Below are positions 33,401 to 44,632 of a stretch of DNA of 64,000 nt, piece after piece. A program made the translations under genes and the position numbers. The notes under the pieces were generated by a model, which was given only the letters and a program-made list of their open reading frames with translations, ran no database searches and was not told the origin of the DNA. Source of the DNA: Xiphophorus maculatus (Eukaryota > Chordata > Actinopteri > Cyprinodontiformes > Poeciliidae); NCBI RefSeq assembly GCF_002775205.1, contig NC_036453.1, positions 5,049,103 to 5,113,102 on the forward strand, given 5' to 3'. How positions within the stretch are numbered: the stretch's first letter is position 1; every line of letters begins with the position of its first letter.

Positions 33401-35400
33401 TATCTCTTTAAACTGATATATTATGGTGACATTACAATGCACTGTAAGCTGGACACATTAAATGAGACACATTAAATCATATAGTTTGTTCTTCTTGAGC
33501 CTATAAAAAACCCTAAAAATAAACAACCATTTATGTTTTTCATATTTTGTTACATTAACATACTTTTTGACATGTTTTGCTGGGTTTTACAATTGTATAA
33601 TCTTTTGTGCATAACTGTAAAGTACAGGCAAAATGATCCGTGATTTTAAATTTAATATTCCAGAAATTGTGTTTTTTTTATATATTCATAATTATAACTC
33701 ATCATCACTACTAATATATTTTATTATTGACTCCTATTCTTGAATTTGGATGATGTGCTTCATTTGAATCTATTGAGACATTTTGAATATGATTTAAATA
33801 TTTAGTATTTTATGTGTTGTGGATAGTTAAACAGCTTTGTAATTATGTTAACTCTAACATGTTTTACTAGTTATTGTCATTAAATACTTGTTTTTGCCTG
33901 ACTTGAATAAAAGATACTATATTTTTGTTTATCTTTTTAGCCATAAAAAACACGCTAAGTTTTTTCTCTTTTGCTTAGCATGCTCACCTTTAACACTATG
34001 GTCCATCACATCCTTTATTCCAGGAAACTACGAGTAGCTTTTGTTTTTTAGCTGATCTGATGTGATGCACAATTTATAATGAAAAACATTTTCTGCAGCT
34101 CGCAGCAAGTACCAAGTAGTCAGCTCTGCAGAAGCATGTAAATCTTTAAAGTGTGAAGGAGCCCATTGTGGATCACTGTTTGTATTTAGGGTGGCTTGAT
34201 AAATTCATCGTTTTGTTAAGTTCTTCTCCTTGATCTGTACACATGAGGAGGAATACGTGCTCAGAGCTTTCAACCTCTGCTGCTTTCTTGATTGTGTTCC
34301 TGGTCGATTAGCCTCGGGGCTGTCTTCAGGGCCTGGGGCCGGTGGGAGCAAATGGGGGAAGGGCGGGTGGCTGCATCTGCTAGGGGACCTTCTTCAGGGG
34401 GTCCCACTGTGGCCTGGCTCAGTTTTCATGTCTATCTTCAAAGGCACAACCCGGTGCAGAGAGAGAGAAGAGAGAATGGTGAAGAGACGACGCCGCTGCT
34501 GCTGTTATTTTCCCAAGTGCCTTTAGCAAGCACTACTGGTGGAACAGCATTCTGACACCAGGTTGCTCTATAGATACCCAAAGTAAACTGAAATATCATT
34601 TTCTATGTTTGTCAAAATTATTTCAAAATTAAAGTTTAACCAAAATAATACACACAATAACTGTATAATTCGCCCACACATGCAGTGACCCCGTGGATCA
34701 GAGATATACAACAGGAAGGGAGTGATTAACAGTGAAACTGCCCTGCAGTTTGTGCCGAGCATGAATTAGGAACATAAATAAAACATGCAGAGAAAAAGTC
34801 TAATGAATAGACCTTGAAAATCTAAACAGGCAGGACTTTGAATGGGAGAATGTCTCTGTTGTGCAGAATTTTGCAGCTTCCTCGTGCCTCCTGATCCTCT
34901 CTGTAGCCGATCCTCTGGGCACGGCTGCTGTCACAAGGGTTTAGCTTCACATTTTTCAATCCAGCAGGGAAGCACTCACCTTGATGAGACCAACTTAGAA
35001 AAGAAAAGCTAAATCCAGACTGTCAAAAATAACAGAAATGTCAACATTTGACGTTTGTGTTTTCTCTAATTTTTTTTTTCATAACGCATTCTCTTTCACA
35101 AAAATACATAATTTACATCTCTTCAGATTGCTTTTCTTTTACTTTTTATATGTATTTTCTTCCTTCATCTACTTTATCCACTATTTCTCTCCCATCCTCT
35201 ACTTCTGCATTCTCCATGTTCAGTGGCTTAGAAATGTACATGGACTCCTTGAACAAATTCATAAAAGCCACAAACTTCAGTAATTCACACAAAGGGGTTC
35301 ATAGTAGTGAAACGGAAGGTTACGTGGTTTTCAAAATTTGAAGTTTGCCATTCACCTGTATGTTTTTCCTTTATTCTAATTCTACATGAAATGCAGATTA
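30474..35400. other. Gene-poor intergenic region
   Basis: Only short overlapping frames are present and none is supported by splice signals or homology. An isolated GC-rich patch lies at about 34300-34440, unlike its AT-rich surroundings. The stretch near 32700-33000 is also less AT-rich and ends with an AATAAA near 32983, but no gene can be assigned to it. Confidence 0.5.
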
Positions 35401-35544
35401 ATCAGCTGCTTTCGGGGGACATCCAGTTGTGGATGGGTGTATTTTAATCTTATTTTAGGTAACACTCTAAAATTAAACCTGTTTGATTCACTAAATCTGT
35501 GAATTAAACATGCAAAGCAAAAAACGTACACTGCACATCTTTCT

Positions 35545-35605
35545 GAACACACCACACCCATGGTGGTGGCAGCATCATGCTGTTGGATGCAGTTTTTCTG
35601 CAAGA
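35545..35605 (+). mobile_element. Short relic of a fish DNA transposon
   Basis: The phrase around CCATGGTGGTGGCAGCATCA (followed by TGCTG) matches the region of Tc1-like fish transposons that encodes the GG(S/G) segment before the second catalytic aspartate. The surroundings are too decayed to define the ends. Assigned from recalled wording only. Confidence 0.4.
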
Positions 35606-36929
35606 GCAAGTAAGCTGCTTAGAGGCTGACAATAGACAGGAATATATATCTATAATTTTGTTTGTCATTCCACTTCACATTTCTGCCTTACTTTGTGTTC
35701 ACCTATTACATAATATCCCGGTGAAATGGTTTGAGGCTTGTGATTGTATCATGAACTAATATGAAAACATTCAAGGTGTAATAATATGTGTGCAACCCAC
35801 TAAGTGATTACTTCCCATCTTAGTTTAAGGAAGACTTGTTTCGTTTTCTTGTCCTCGCCTTTTTGTGTTTTAGATCTTTACATCTCTCGTTTTTTCTTAA
35901 TTTTCTTCTTTCTGCTTTACGTCTACATGTCTGAGAAGGTTTTGTCCATATACTCTCATCTGAGTTTGTGCTTAGCAATTGCACCTGACCAAGTGTGTTA
36001 TAGGGAGAAATCACGCCACACTGAGTTATTTCTGGCTGGGTTAGTCGTATTTCTCTGGGCACTTTGATAATGGAGAGCATTTGAATAATGAATAGAGTGT
36101 ATAATACTGTTCTTCAAACTCGCTGAATGAATTAGGCAAGTGCACATAAGAGAGGTTTCTGAGTGTATGTTGGAGGGAACGAAACACAAATTTCCTTTTT
36201 AGCACTGCTTAATAAGCAAAGGAGTGACCAGAACTATGAATATATATTGACATAGACAATTATCTCTTTCTAGCTTCTTTGCAACCATTCTGATTTGGGT
36301 GGGCAATTCTTAATAGCACTTAATGTGCTGTGATACTAAGCAGACCCCTTGCCTGAACAAACCCCTAATCTGAGAGGCAGTTTTGTCTCTGTAAAGAGAA
36401 GACGCAATGACAAATGAATCACTATGAGATGACTATGTAGTTCTTGATAAAGGTTTAAATAACGTGACTATTGTACACACCACCTGAAAAATTATTTAAA
36501 CCACCATTCACTTCTTTACACTTTGATTCCAGTGAGCCATACTTCTTCAGTATAAGACTTTATAGTTCCTTCAGTTGTCTGAAATTTCTTATGATCTAAA
36601 GAGTATTTTCTTGGAAATTTGCTGATTTTTCACTTATATTTTGCCCAGAATATTCTCAAAAATAAGGAAAATGAAAGAGTACACTGTCAGTTCTAAAAAG
36701 AAAATACTCAGGTAATTAATATTATTCATGTCTTTGGATCTGAGCTGTGTGATAGCACACAATATTTGCACCTATGAATATTTAACATTGATTGTTAACA
36801 CTACTGTTAAAATTAAGTGGTTGAATAAATAATACAACTCTATTTTTTTCTGTAAAATCTAATTAGAAATTTGATTTCTGGTGGGGAATAAATTCATGAC
36901 TGAAACCACAGAATAAGACTGAAAGAGTT

Positions 36930-37130
36930 ACAGTAGTCGGGCCCTTCAGAATGAAGACTCTAGGAACTTATGAGTCTATTGACAGGTTTAAAGGGATCTC
37001 AAAAGAATTTGAAACTCTTCATGCCACTGTTTGGAAAACAGTTTACAAGTGGAGGAGATCCAGACAACGGGCAATACATAGAGGCCTATCTGTCCTGTCT
37101 TCAAAAAACCTAAAATACCATGACTGGACA
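36930..37130 (+). mobile_element. Degenerate Tc1-like transposase fragment
   Basis: A short frame encodes FKGISKEFETLHATVWKTVY followed by KWRR. It resembles the first helix-turn-helix of Tc1 transposases (ISKALGL, TTV, IIxKW). No ends or catalytic region were found. Confidence 0.5.
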
Positions 37131-37938
37131 ATTCAATCCAGTCATGATTGAGTTGTCCAGTCAACAAAATTAGATTAGGAATCAATATGTGGATATTTCT
37201 TAATAAATAACTGAATGTTTAGTAGGTTCTCCTATGTTTTTTTCATAACTTTTTATCAATCCTAAATTTCCATGTTTGCCAACTTTTCACCTTTTATTAG
37301 TCAATAATGATGAATAGAAAATGTTGATAAAAAACAAGGATAAATTAGACATAAGGATGTCAATTTGAATTCATAACCTGGAGCAATGAATTCCAGTGAT
37401 TAGAGACGGTAGAAAATGACTGTTCCTAATCTTCTTGATAGAAACTACATTAATTAATATTCAGGTGTTTTTTTTCTAAATTATAATTTTTTTTCCAATT
37501 GCTCAATTATTAATAACTCCAAAATCATTCAAAAAAGGTACTTTCAGTCTGTTTTCAAAAGTGAATCTTGCTGAGTGTGGAGGAGGAAACTTCCATTAAG
37601 ACATCTATCAACTACAGTTTTCATTTCTACAGCGTAACTCAATCTTACTTTGTTTATTTTAATTTGTGTGTGTGGGTGTGCGGGGGTGCGGGGTCGGGAG
37701 AGGTTGTGTGTGTGTGTGGGTGTGTGTCGGTGCTTCATATATAATCTTGCAGGATGACTTGGTCTCGTGCTGGTTTGGCTTCTGACGATAACTGAAGGTG
37801 ACTAAAGGGAGGTAGCTGTCTTCTTTCGCTGTGGTCACATTCTCATTTGTTGCTACTGGCATCCTATGAATTATTGAGTCTGGAGTGTCGTGGCTCCCAC
37901 CTCTCCTCTCACATTCCCTCAGTATACTTGACAGCCAC

Positions 37939-37940
<2 letters not shown>

Positions 37941-38016
<76 letters not shown>
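37941..38016 (+). repeat. (TG)38 microsatellite
   Basis: An uninterrupted 76-base TG run. A looser TG-rich tract precedes it at about 37665-37727. Confidence 0.97.
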
Positions 38017-38017
<1 letters not shown>

Positions 38018-38269
38018 ATTTGCGCGCTCTTAGCGTAAAAGTGCATGCATTCTTCAGCAATTAGACGGAGCTTCCATCCTCATTCTGTCAAAAATGTTCT
38101 CTGCTGCATGAAAAAATCCAAAGTAAACACAATTTCTCTTCCGCGCTGTCTTCTTTCCAATCCACATTTTAATGTTTCACTTTGAATCTGCACCTTGTAT
38201 TAATTTGCTTAAATTGCAAACTATTTCATGTAATGTACAAAGCATCAAAGTTTCGCGCAAAAATAAAGC

Positions 38270-38460
38270 AGAAATTGGCCTCCCGGTGCACCTCGATTAT
38301 TGCATGAGAAACAGCAATATACCTTTCAGGTTCTGCTGAATAATTGAAGTGCCCTCAGTCGCCACATGCCGCTGACGCTCATAGGCCTTCAGCTCAACTT
38401 ACCACGTTATGATATCAATGCTGGTAATATGAGGATCAATTATTCACAAGACCAAACCTC
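38270..38460. promoter_or_regulatory. Candidate conserved non-coding element downstream of pou4f3
   Basis: This is a more complex, GC-balanced island in AT-rich sequence, with homeodomain/POU-like AATTATTCA and TGAATAATT tracts. Its position about 3 kb beyond the 3' end of pou4f3 is compatible with an enhancer. Composition and motifs only; no alignment was possible. Confidence 0.3.
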
Positions 38461-39018
38461 ACTTTCAGGCCAGAACATTTTCAGAAATTCAACTTTTTAT
38501 GCCTTAGTTTGCATTTTTATTTCTGACTAAACTTGAAAACGCGCATTGAAACGGCCTAACTCATCAAAAGGGGGGAGGATCCGTTACAACAATTAAGTTA
38601 AGGGCTCGTCTCTCCCTTTTGAAAAAAATCCATTAAACACCATAAATTAGACTGAATTAAATTGACTCTCACCATCAAAGAGAATATTCATGAGTGCCAC
38701 AAACGTTTCCGCGTAAAGCTGCAAAGTATCGATCCCATCCAGCAACCGGCCCACGGTCTCTCAGGGAAAAATCACACAGCCGCAAGCCATGACCGCTGTG
38801 GGAGGATTCCGGCAGAAGCTTCTCAATTTAGCCTCTAATGCATTTATTTATTCATTTCGTTTCTAGAAACATCTGAAGGATGTTTGGTGACCGTCTCCAC
38901 TGGCGGAAATTACTATTTTAAGATATTTTTAATGTGTCATTTTAACGCATCTTAATTTTGCTGAGTAGAAACATCTGTGAAAATGAACTTAAAGCGTACA
39001 ATGCATCCGGAAAAGGCA

Positions 39019-39047
39019 TAATAATAATAATAATAATAATCATAATC

Positions 39048-39116
<69 letters not shown>
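39019..39116 (+). repeat. (TAA)n microsatellite
   Basis: 98 bases of ATA/TAA trinucleotide repeat with two C interruptions near 39041 and 39047. Confidence 0.97.
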
Positions 39117-39399
39117 GCCTAAATGCATAGTGCTAAAAAGTGAATTAAAAGTAGGCTGGTAGTGCACATGCGCCCGTAATTTTAATTTATTAAAAATAAG
39201 AAAATACAACGATAAATCTTAAAAATACTTACATACCAAAAGCCTAATATTAATGAAGTAAAAGAGAGAGAGAGAGTCAGAGACAACTCTCCCTGTTTCC
39301 TCGTCCAACCTGTGGTGCGTCTCATGAGTCGCCCTGGAGTTCCCATTCAAGCCTCTGCTCCCTGTTCGTCCACACTACTTGCTTTTATACACATATATA

Positions 39400-39540
39400 A
39401 TTAATATTGCATCGTCATTACTTAATAATTTCAGTCCCAACGCATGAGACAACCCGGTAACACGAGGGCATTCATAATTGAAGGCGCGCTAATTGGAGAG
39501 GAAGGGGCCAGGACGCGCACTTGTCGCTCCACGGTGTGAG
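39400..39540. promoter_or_regulatory. Candidate regulatory island 3' of pou4f3
   Basis: A non-repetitive stretch with GCATTCATAATTGAAGG, close to Brn-3/POU-IV consensus, and GCTAATTGG homeodomain cores. POU4 genes are known to autoregulate. No conservation data are available, so this is a weak call. Confidence 0.28.
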
Positions 39541-41232
39541 AATCACTGTGAAAATCAAGGGCCCTCCCTGTGTTTATTTGTTCTGCTTGTATCATATACG
39601 ACAAATGCATATTTAATGCCAGCAGAGTTCTAGGGTCTATAAATAATAGAGCCCCTAAAAACTACCCTCTTTTTTTTCTTACACTGTAAACATTTTTTTT
39701 GTTATATCCACTGAAAAAAGTGGAGTATTCACCAAAGTTCATTTCTCTTGAAGTAATGCCCAGTAGCTACGTCACCATACAATTAAAATACTCACAGTTC
39801 AACACTGTATCGTTTTTACATCGGCTCATCTTGCTGTAGATTTGTACTACAGTCACGGTGATGGTGATTTAAAGAACAGTTACCATGCAGACACTGCATG
39901 GTAAAATGAAAAAGGTTGCTGATCTTAGCTTAGAGGGAACATTTTTGATTGATTTTAAGGTTTTTATTCTTTTTTTTTTACGTAAGCACTAGTTAAACTT
40001 CGACAGGGATTACAAAAATCACTTACAGCAGCTTGTATTCTATTTATTCAACAGTAGGTCTGTAAATTATAGATTTTTACAGGAAAACATGTTAAGTGTT
40101 AAGTACTTCAATATTTTATTTAGATAATTACAATACGTTATATATAATCCATAGAATTTTTTTCCCTCTTCTTTTCAGTGGCTATTTTGGTGGGTTTACA
40201 TATCCAGACGGAAAAAATGAAGGTTATGCATCTTTTTTAGGCTGTATTTTTATTTCAGCTGCTCTTTCCTAAAATATCCTCTGACAGGTAAAGTCACTGA
40301 GCTCTGCTGTTATTTTAAAAATAAACAATTTGCAATGTATAATCTGCAGCTTATCTAGTATGCCTTGTTGGAAGGCCTCGGGCCGCAGGATGAGGTCAAA
40401 ACAATCCATTCATTTAAGAAAACGAAGATGATAATGATAATAGGGAGAATTTTAAAAAATAACCAATAATTTATTCAGTTTGAATTTCACACTTTTTTTT
40501 TATTCCAAGTGAAATCAAGAGTGAGGAAAATAAATACTTAACAGGTGAAAAAAGCCATATAATAAATATCTATACAGCTCACCTGTGATTCTGGAAAACA
40601 TGTTCACACCAAAATACTAAAATATAGCAGCAGCCACATTGGTCGTGCTCCCTGTAATGTCGGTGTCATTTCCATTTCTTAATAATTCAAGACGAACAGA
40701 GTGTTATAGCTTGTGATGAAGACTCGCTTTTGTGCGTAAATCACGATCACTCACAGTTCACAAAGAGAGCGGCTTCATTCGAAGAATTCAGTGGTTAAAA
40801 TGTGAAACCATGGAACATTTATATCGTAAAGGCTCCACAGGTGAAGACATGATTGTGTGGGTATTTATGGATATATGAAGTGGAGATCATAGAGTCTGTT
40901 TTGCTATTTGTTGTAAAGGGGAAAAGTCCAGTTGGGCTCCAATGACAAGAAATGTGATAGTTCAAAATAAAAGTCCCTTCTCAGCGTGTGCAGACTACAT
41001 TATCAATAACATCAAAAATCCCTTTAAAAGAAACAAATATGCCACCTCAACAGCAGAATCCGGAAAAGTGCAACAATGCCAAGTGAGTGACACAAAAATG
41101 GGTAAAGTCATTTTTGGAAACGATCCCAGAGATGCTGATAAATCCCTGTTTGTTAGGGCTACTCGGGTTATTATTAATCACTCAATCAAAAATGTAGTAG
41201 GCTATTTTATTCATGATGTTGGTGGGAAGAAC
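39541..41232. other. pou4f3 3' flank and probable 3' UTR
   Basis: AT-rich sequence downstream of the pou4f3 stop (minus strand). Several reverse-strand AATAAA hexamers occur, for example at about 40468-40473 and 41208-41213, so the transcript end is ambiguous. No other gene was seen. Confidence 0.5.
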
Positions 41233-42642
41233 TCAGTGCACCGCCGAGTACTTCATTCGCTTCTGTTTCTGCCGCTGATTGCAGAACCACACTCGAACCA
41301 CGTTCTTTTTAAGGTCCAATTTCTCGGCGATGGCCGCGATTTTCTCCGACGAGGGCCGAGGCTGGATGGCGAAGTACGCCTCCAACGAGCGCTTCTCCGG
41401 CGCGGCGATGGACGTGCGCTTCCTTTTCCTCTCGCTGCCGTTGAAAAGGTCCGGCTTGCTGCTCTTCTCCCGGTGCGCAGCCTCGGCTTCTTCCAGCCAG
41501 GCCTGCAGGACCGGCTTGAGGGCGATCATGTTGTTGTGGGACAGGGTGAGGGACTCGAACCTGCAGATAGTGCTCTGGCTGAGCGACCCCACGCCTGGGA
41601 TCTTGAGGTTGGCCAATGCTGCGCCGACGTCCGCCTGGGTCACTCCGAGCTTAATCCTGCGCTGCTTGAAGCGCTCCGCGAACGCTTCCAACTCCCGCGG
41701 ATCGGACTCCACGTCGCTGACGCAGGCCATGCCTCCGTGCACGGACAGGGAGTGAGGATGGGCCATGGTGGCCATCGCCTGATGCAGCTGTCCCATGGTC
41801 TGCAGGTGGTGGTGCGGGTGCTGGTGGTGGTGCGAGGTCGCAGTCATCCCTGGGGGCTCTGGAGCACCCATCCCGGTCACGGCCAGGCTGGTGGAAAGGT
41901 GATCCAGGAGGTCCCCAGCCTCCAGGGTCTGTCCCAGGTGGTGGTGATGGTGGTGGTGGTGGGAGATGGGCACGGTGGTGGAGGAGGAAGAGGAGGCTGA
42001 GGTGCAGGGGACACTGCTCATGGTATGGTAAGTCACGTCTGGTTTGAACGGGTGGCTCTTGCCTTGAGAGACAATGCTGTCAGCAGCCGCCAGAGCTTCA
42101 GCCCGTGCCAGCAGGCTCTCATCAAAGCCTCCGAATATATTGCCCTGCAGCTGCAAGCAAGAGTGCGCATACTGGAGTCAGTGGGGAATTCTGTCAGGCA
42201 GCTCTCAGGATCTAAAAAACATTTTCCAAAGGCAAGCAGCGCCGAGGAGAGGAGAGAACCCCTCCTCAAAGCGCAGGTCATAAAAATTAATATGAAAGCA
42301 AGAGCATTGCTTGAATAGACATGTGGATGAAAGGGGGGAAAGGAGGAGGAGAAGAGAGGGGGCGCAGAGGAAAGAAAGAGAGAGAGAGAGAGGGAGAGAG
42401 AGAGAGAGAACAAAGTCCTGTCAAATCAACTTTACAGACATTTCCAGTGTGATATTTTCCCCTCTCCTCTCACCCAGCAGCGCTGGCCCTTCTCTCCCAC
42501 CCTGACCCGAACGTACCTGCGGGGCCGGCAGACAGACTCTGCGCATGCCCTCCGAGCCTGAGTGCAGGCCGGGATATTTGGGCTCGTGCAGGGCCGGGTG
42601 CATGGAGAAGTGTTGCTTGCCGTTCATGGTCATCATCGTCAT
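41233..42642 (-). CDS. pou4f3: POU class 4 transcription factor Pou4f3 (Brn-3c), intact copy
   Basis: Nuclear sequence-specific activator needed for hair-cell and sensory-neuron differentiation. Two exons on the minus strand: 42517-42642 (42 codons, donor GTACGT) and 41233-42150 (acceptor TTGCAG), with a 366-bp intron, giving 347 residues. The sequence opens MTMMTMNGKQHF and the splice joins CLPAPQ to LQGNIFGG, as in POU4F3. The POU-IV box (LLARAEALAA), a His-rich tract and a second His-rich region come next. The POU-specific domain (about 190-265) and homeodomain (about 283-342, with WFCNQRQKQKRMK) follow. The ending KYSAVH distinguishes Pou4f3 from Pou4f1 (KFSATY) and Pou4f2. Neighbouring rbm27 supports this. 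The start at 42642 or the internal ATG at 42636 are both possible. An LTR element begins 362 bp upstream, and a truncated second copy lies 9757 bp away. Confidence 0.97.
42369..42410 (+). repeat. GA-rich microsatellite in pou4f3 intron
   Basis: Imperfect (GA)n run in the single pou4f3 intron. It is present at equal length in the second copy at 52126-52167. Confidence 0.9.
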
Positions 42643-42774
42643 CCTCCCAGCAGGCCCCTCGCAAGCAGTGTGGCCCCGGACATGAAAAGAGCCGGGAGGA
42701 GCGGGCAGCCACGGGAGCCTCCTGTGCTCTCCGTCACCAGACTGAGGCTGTTCACAGCCAGGGCGCCTCCCGGC

Positions 42775-42840
42775 ATCCTCCTCCTCTTCCTCCTCCTCCT
42801 CCCTTCCCAGCCTCCCTCCTCCTCCTCCTCCCTCCTCCTT
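42775..42840 (-). repeat. (CCT)n polypyrimidine tract, (AGG)n on pou4f3 sense strand
   Basis: Nearly pure pyrimidine run within the predicted pou4f3 5' UTR or proximal promoter. The sense strand reads GGA repeats, able in principle to form G-quadruplex or triplex structures. It is repeated at 52532-52597. Confidence 0.85.
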
Positions 42841-42899
42841 TGCTCAACTTACAGGTTGCAACCGTGTGGCCTGTGGACTCAAACATATTGCTGGTCAAA

Positions 42900-42934
42900 A
42901 TTACTAATATATTTTATTTCAAAAACTGTTTATA
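42900..42934 (-). promoter_or_regulatory. pou4f3: Predicted pou4f3 core promoter
   Basis: A TATAAA reads on the minus strand at 42934-42929 (context CTATAAACAG), 287 bases upstream of the start codon. Transcription would begin near 42900. The LTR element starts at 43005, about 70 bp further upstream. The transcription start is inferred. Confidence 0.5.
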
Positions 42935-43050
42935 GACGAGAATATGAATGCTTTGGTGACATTTTTTTTCTGTTAATATCCTGAACATCCTCTTCTGTCA
43001 CCATTGTCAAGAAAATCCGAGCTCATCCCACTTCCCCATGCTGGAGATTT

Positions 43051-43232
43051 TAGTTTAGCAGTAATAATAAATAAAGTTATCTTTAAAATGAATCACTCAA
43101 GTGATATCTAGGCCCAACAGTAGACTTAAGTGTCAATAAAGTTAGTTTAACAGTAATAATAAATAAAGTTATCTTTAAAATGAATCACTCAAGTGACATC
43201 TAGGCCCAACAGTAGACTTAAGTGTCAATAAA
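43051..43232 (+). repeat. Tandem duplication in U3 (two copies, 92-bp period)
   Basis: Copies at 43051-43140 and 43143-43232 differ at a few positions (for example GTGATATC against GTGACATC). Repeated U3 blocks often hold enhancer sites. The same pair recurs in LTR 2 and in the truncated LTR 3. Confidence 0.9.
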
Positions 43233-44084
43233 ATAAATCTGGTTGTGTGTCTTGTCTTTGTCTCATGCAAACTTTGCTTTAATTCTACTTTTTTCTATCT
43301 AATCATAAGAAATCATAGTCAGTCAGAGAGAGTCATTAAACAGGAAAAGCAGGTTTCCTGGAAAAAGAGGAAGTTTCCAGCCTGCAGATTTATAAAAAAT
43401 AGCTGAGACTATTCCTTATTTCAAAGCATGAAAGTTTTAAAGAATGAAATCTAAACATTATTAGTAATTTCATAAAATTCAAAGTAAAATACTTATATTA
43501 ATATTGGTTTACTTGTAATAATACTTACACTTATATTTGTGAGAACATTTATAAGAAAAACCAGTAACCGTAACTTTAGTATTAAATAATTAGAATCATG
43601 GATTATTCTTTTGGTTTCTTTTTAGAAAAACATCTGTAATAACTCACATTAGGATTATAATAAGGATAATTAATAAGTTATGGTTATAAAATCATAAAGG
43701 AATGATAGATCAGAGAAGCTGAAGAAAATAAATGTGATATAAGTTATGGTTATAAAATTATAAATGAATGCTAAATCAGAGAAGCTAAAGAAAATAAATG
43801 TGATATAAATGTGATTTTGACATTGAACTTGAAATGGTGTAAAAAGGTGTAACTGCAATTAAACATCACTGATATGTTGGAGGTAGAGAGTAGGTGAAAG
43901 GTGAAAGGCAAGGAACTAACAGGAGAGCAGAGATGATCAACGCCTTATTTAGAGAGTAGGTGAAAGGTTGTGCAGGCAATGGACATAGGAGGTTGAGCAA
44001 CCCTGAGACATTAGCACAGACATCAGGAAATGTCTGTAAGACAGTGATGGATATGAGATCATCTGTCTGAGCAGTCAGAAACCC

Positions 44085-44091
44085 TATAAAA
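44085..44091 (+). promoter_or_regulatory. LTR TATA box
   Basis: TATAAAA in CCCTATAAAAGG. The equivalent in LTR 2 is at 47915-47921. The truncated LTR 3 lacks this region. Transcription would run rightward, away from intact pou4f3 and antisense to the second copy. Confidence 0.6.
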
Positions 44092-44431
44092 GGTGAGTGC
44101 AAAAGAGGAACCGTTCGTTGGATCCTCCGGGCAGCTTCGAGCCAAGATCGAGATGGACAAAGAACTCTGCAGCTGAAGAAGAGCCGGGGCCACGGAGCCG
44201 AAGACTGTCCTGCTCATGCATGGGGACCAACCCGTCAGCCCCACAACCTGTGGCTTCGAATCGCACTTCTCTCATCGGCTGGGTTCAGACCCCAAAGACA
44301 AAGATGAAGACAAAGGCAAAGGCAAAGACAAAGAAGAAGAACTGGTGCCTTTTTTCTTGCCAGCACCAAGTCCTGTGTGACCTCACCATCCATGCGGAGA
44401 GGAGGCTCATCAGACCTACAGAGATTCCTGC

Positions 44432-44632
44432 CTTCATCGATCAACATCTTCCTCCTGCTGCAACACCTTCTTCATCATCAGACCTGCGGAGATCCTGGCC
44501 TTCATCGATCGGCGTCTTCCTCCTGCTGCAACACCTTCTTCATCATCAGACCTGCGGAGATCCTGGCCTTCATCGATCGGCGTCTTCCTCCTGCTGCAGC
44601 ACCTTCTTCGTCGTCGTGCCAGGTCTGGGGTT
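44432..44632 (+). repeat. Tandem 68-bp repeats in the LTR (about 2.9 copies)
   Basis: Units start at 44432, 44500 and 44568 with CTTCATCGATC. The period is not a multiple of three, so a 203-codon frame spanning them reads successive copies in different frames. This is not how a conserved protein behaves. Repeated at 48262-48462. Confidence 0.9.

Larger units (their letters stand above)
41361..43004. repeat. Segmental duplication, copy A (intact pou4f3 side)
   Basis: This 1644-bp block recurs at 51118-52761 at a constant offset of 9757. It covers most of pou4f3 exon 2, the intron, exon 1 and the proximal promoter. Every frame compared is identical, including the GA and CCT microsatellites. 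Copy A ends exactly where the LTR element starts (CCAT|TGTCAAG). Confidence 0.95.

Noticed and set aside
35038..35341. Overlapping frames of 81 and 97 codons
   Set aside because: Phe/Ser-rich translation of T-rich DNA in two frames at once; no splice context or recognisable domain.
37659..38060. 133-codon minus-strand frame rich in Thr-His repeats
   Set aside because: Translation of the (TG)n microsatellite; no gene context.
38952..39209. 85-codon minus-strand frame with a tyrosine run
   Set aside because: Translation of the (TAA)n microsatellite.
40942..42000. 352-codon open frame on the plus strand
   Set aside because: It is the antisense of pou4f3 exon 2. The minus strand encodes a clear POU domain and homeodomain, and GC-rich coding DNA often leaves the opposite strand open.
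41233..42642. Assignment of the POU gene to pou4f1 or pou4f2
   Set aside because: The C-terminus KYSAVH, the MRRVCLPAPQLQGNIFG junction and linkage to rbm27 all favour pou4f3.
44432..44632. Tandem repeats as a CRISPR-like array
   Set aside because: Direct head-to-tail 68-bp duplication without unique spacers, inside a eukaryotic LTR.
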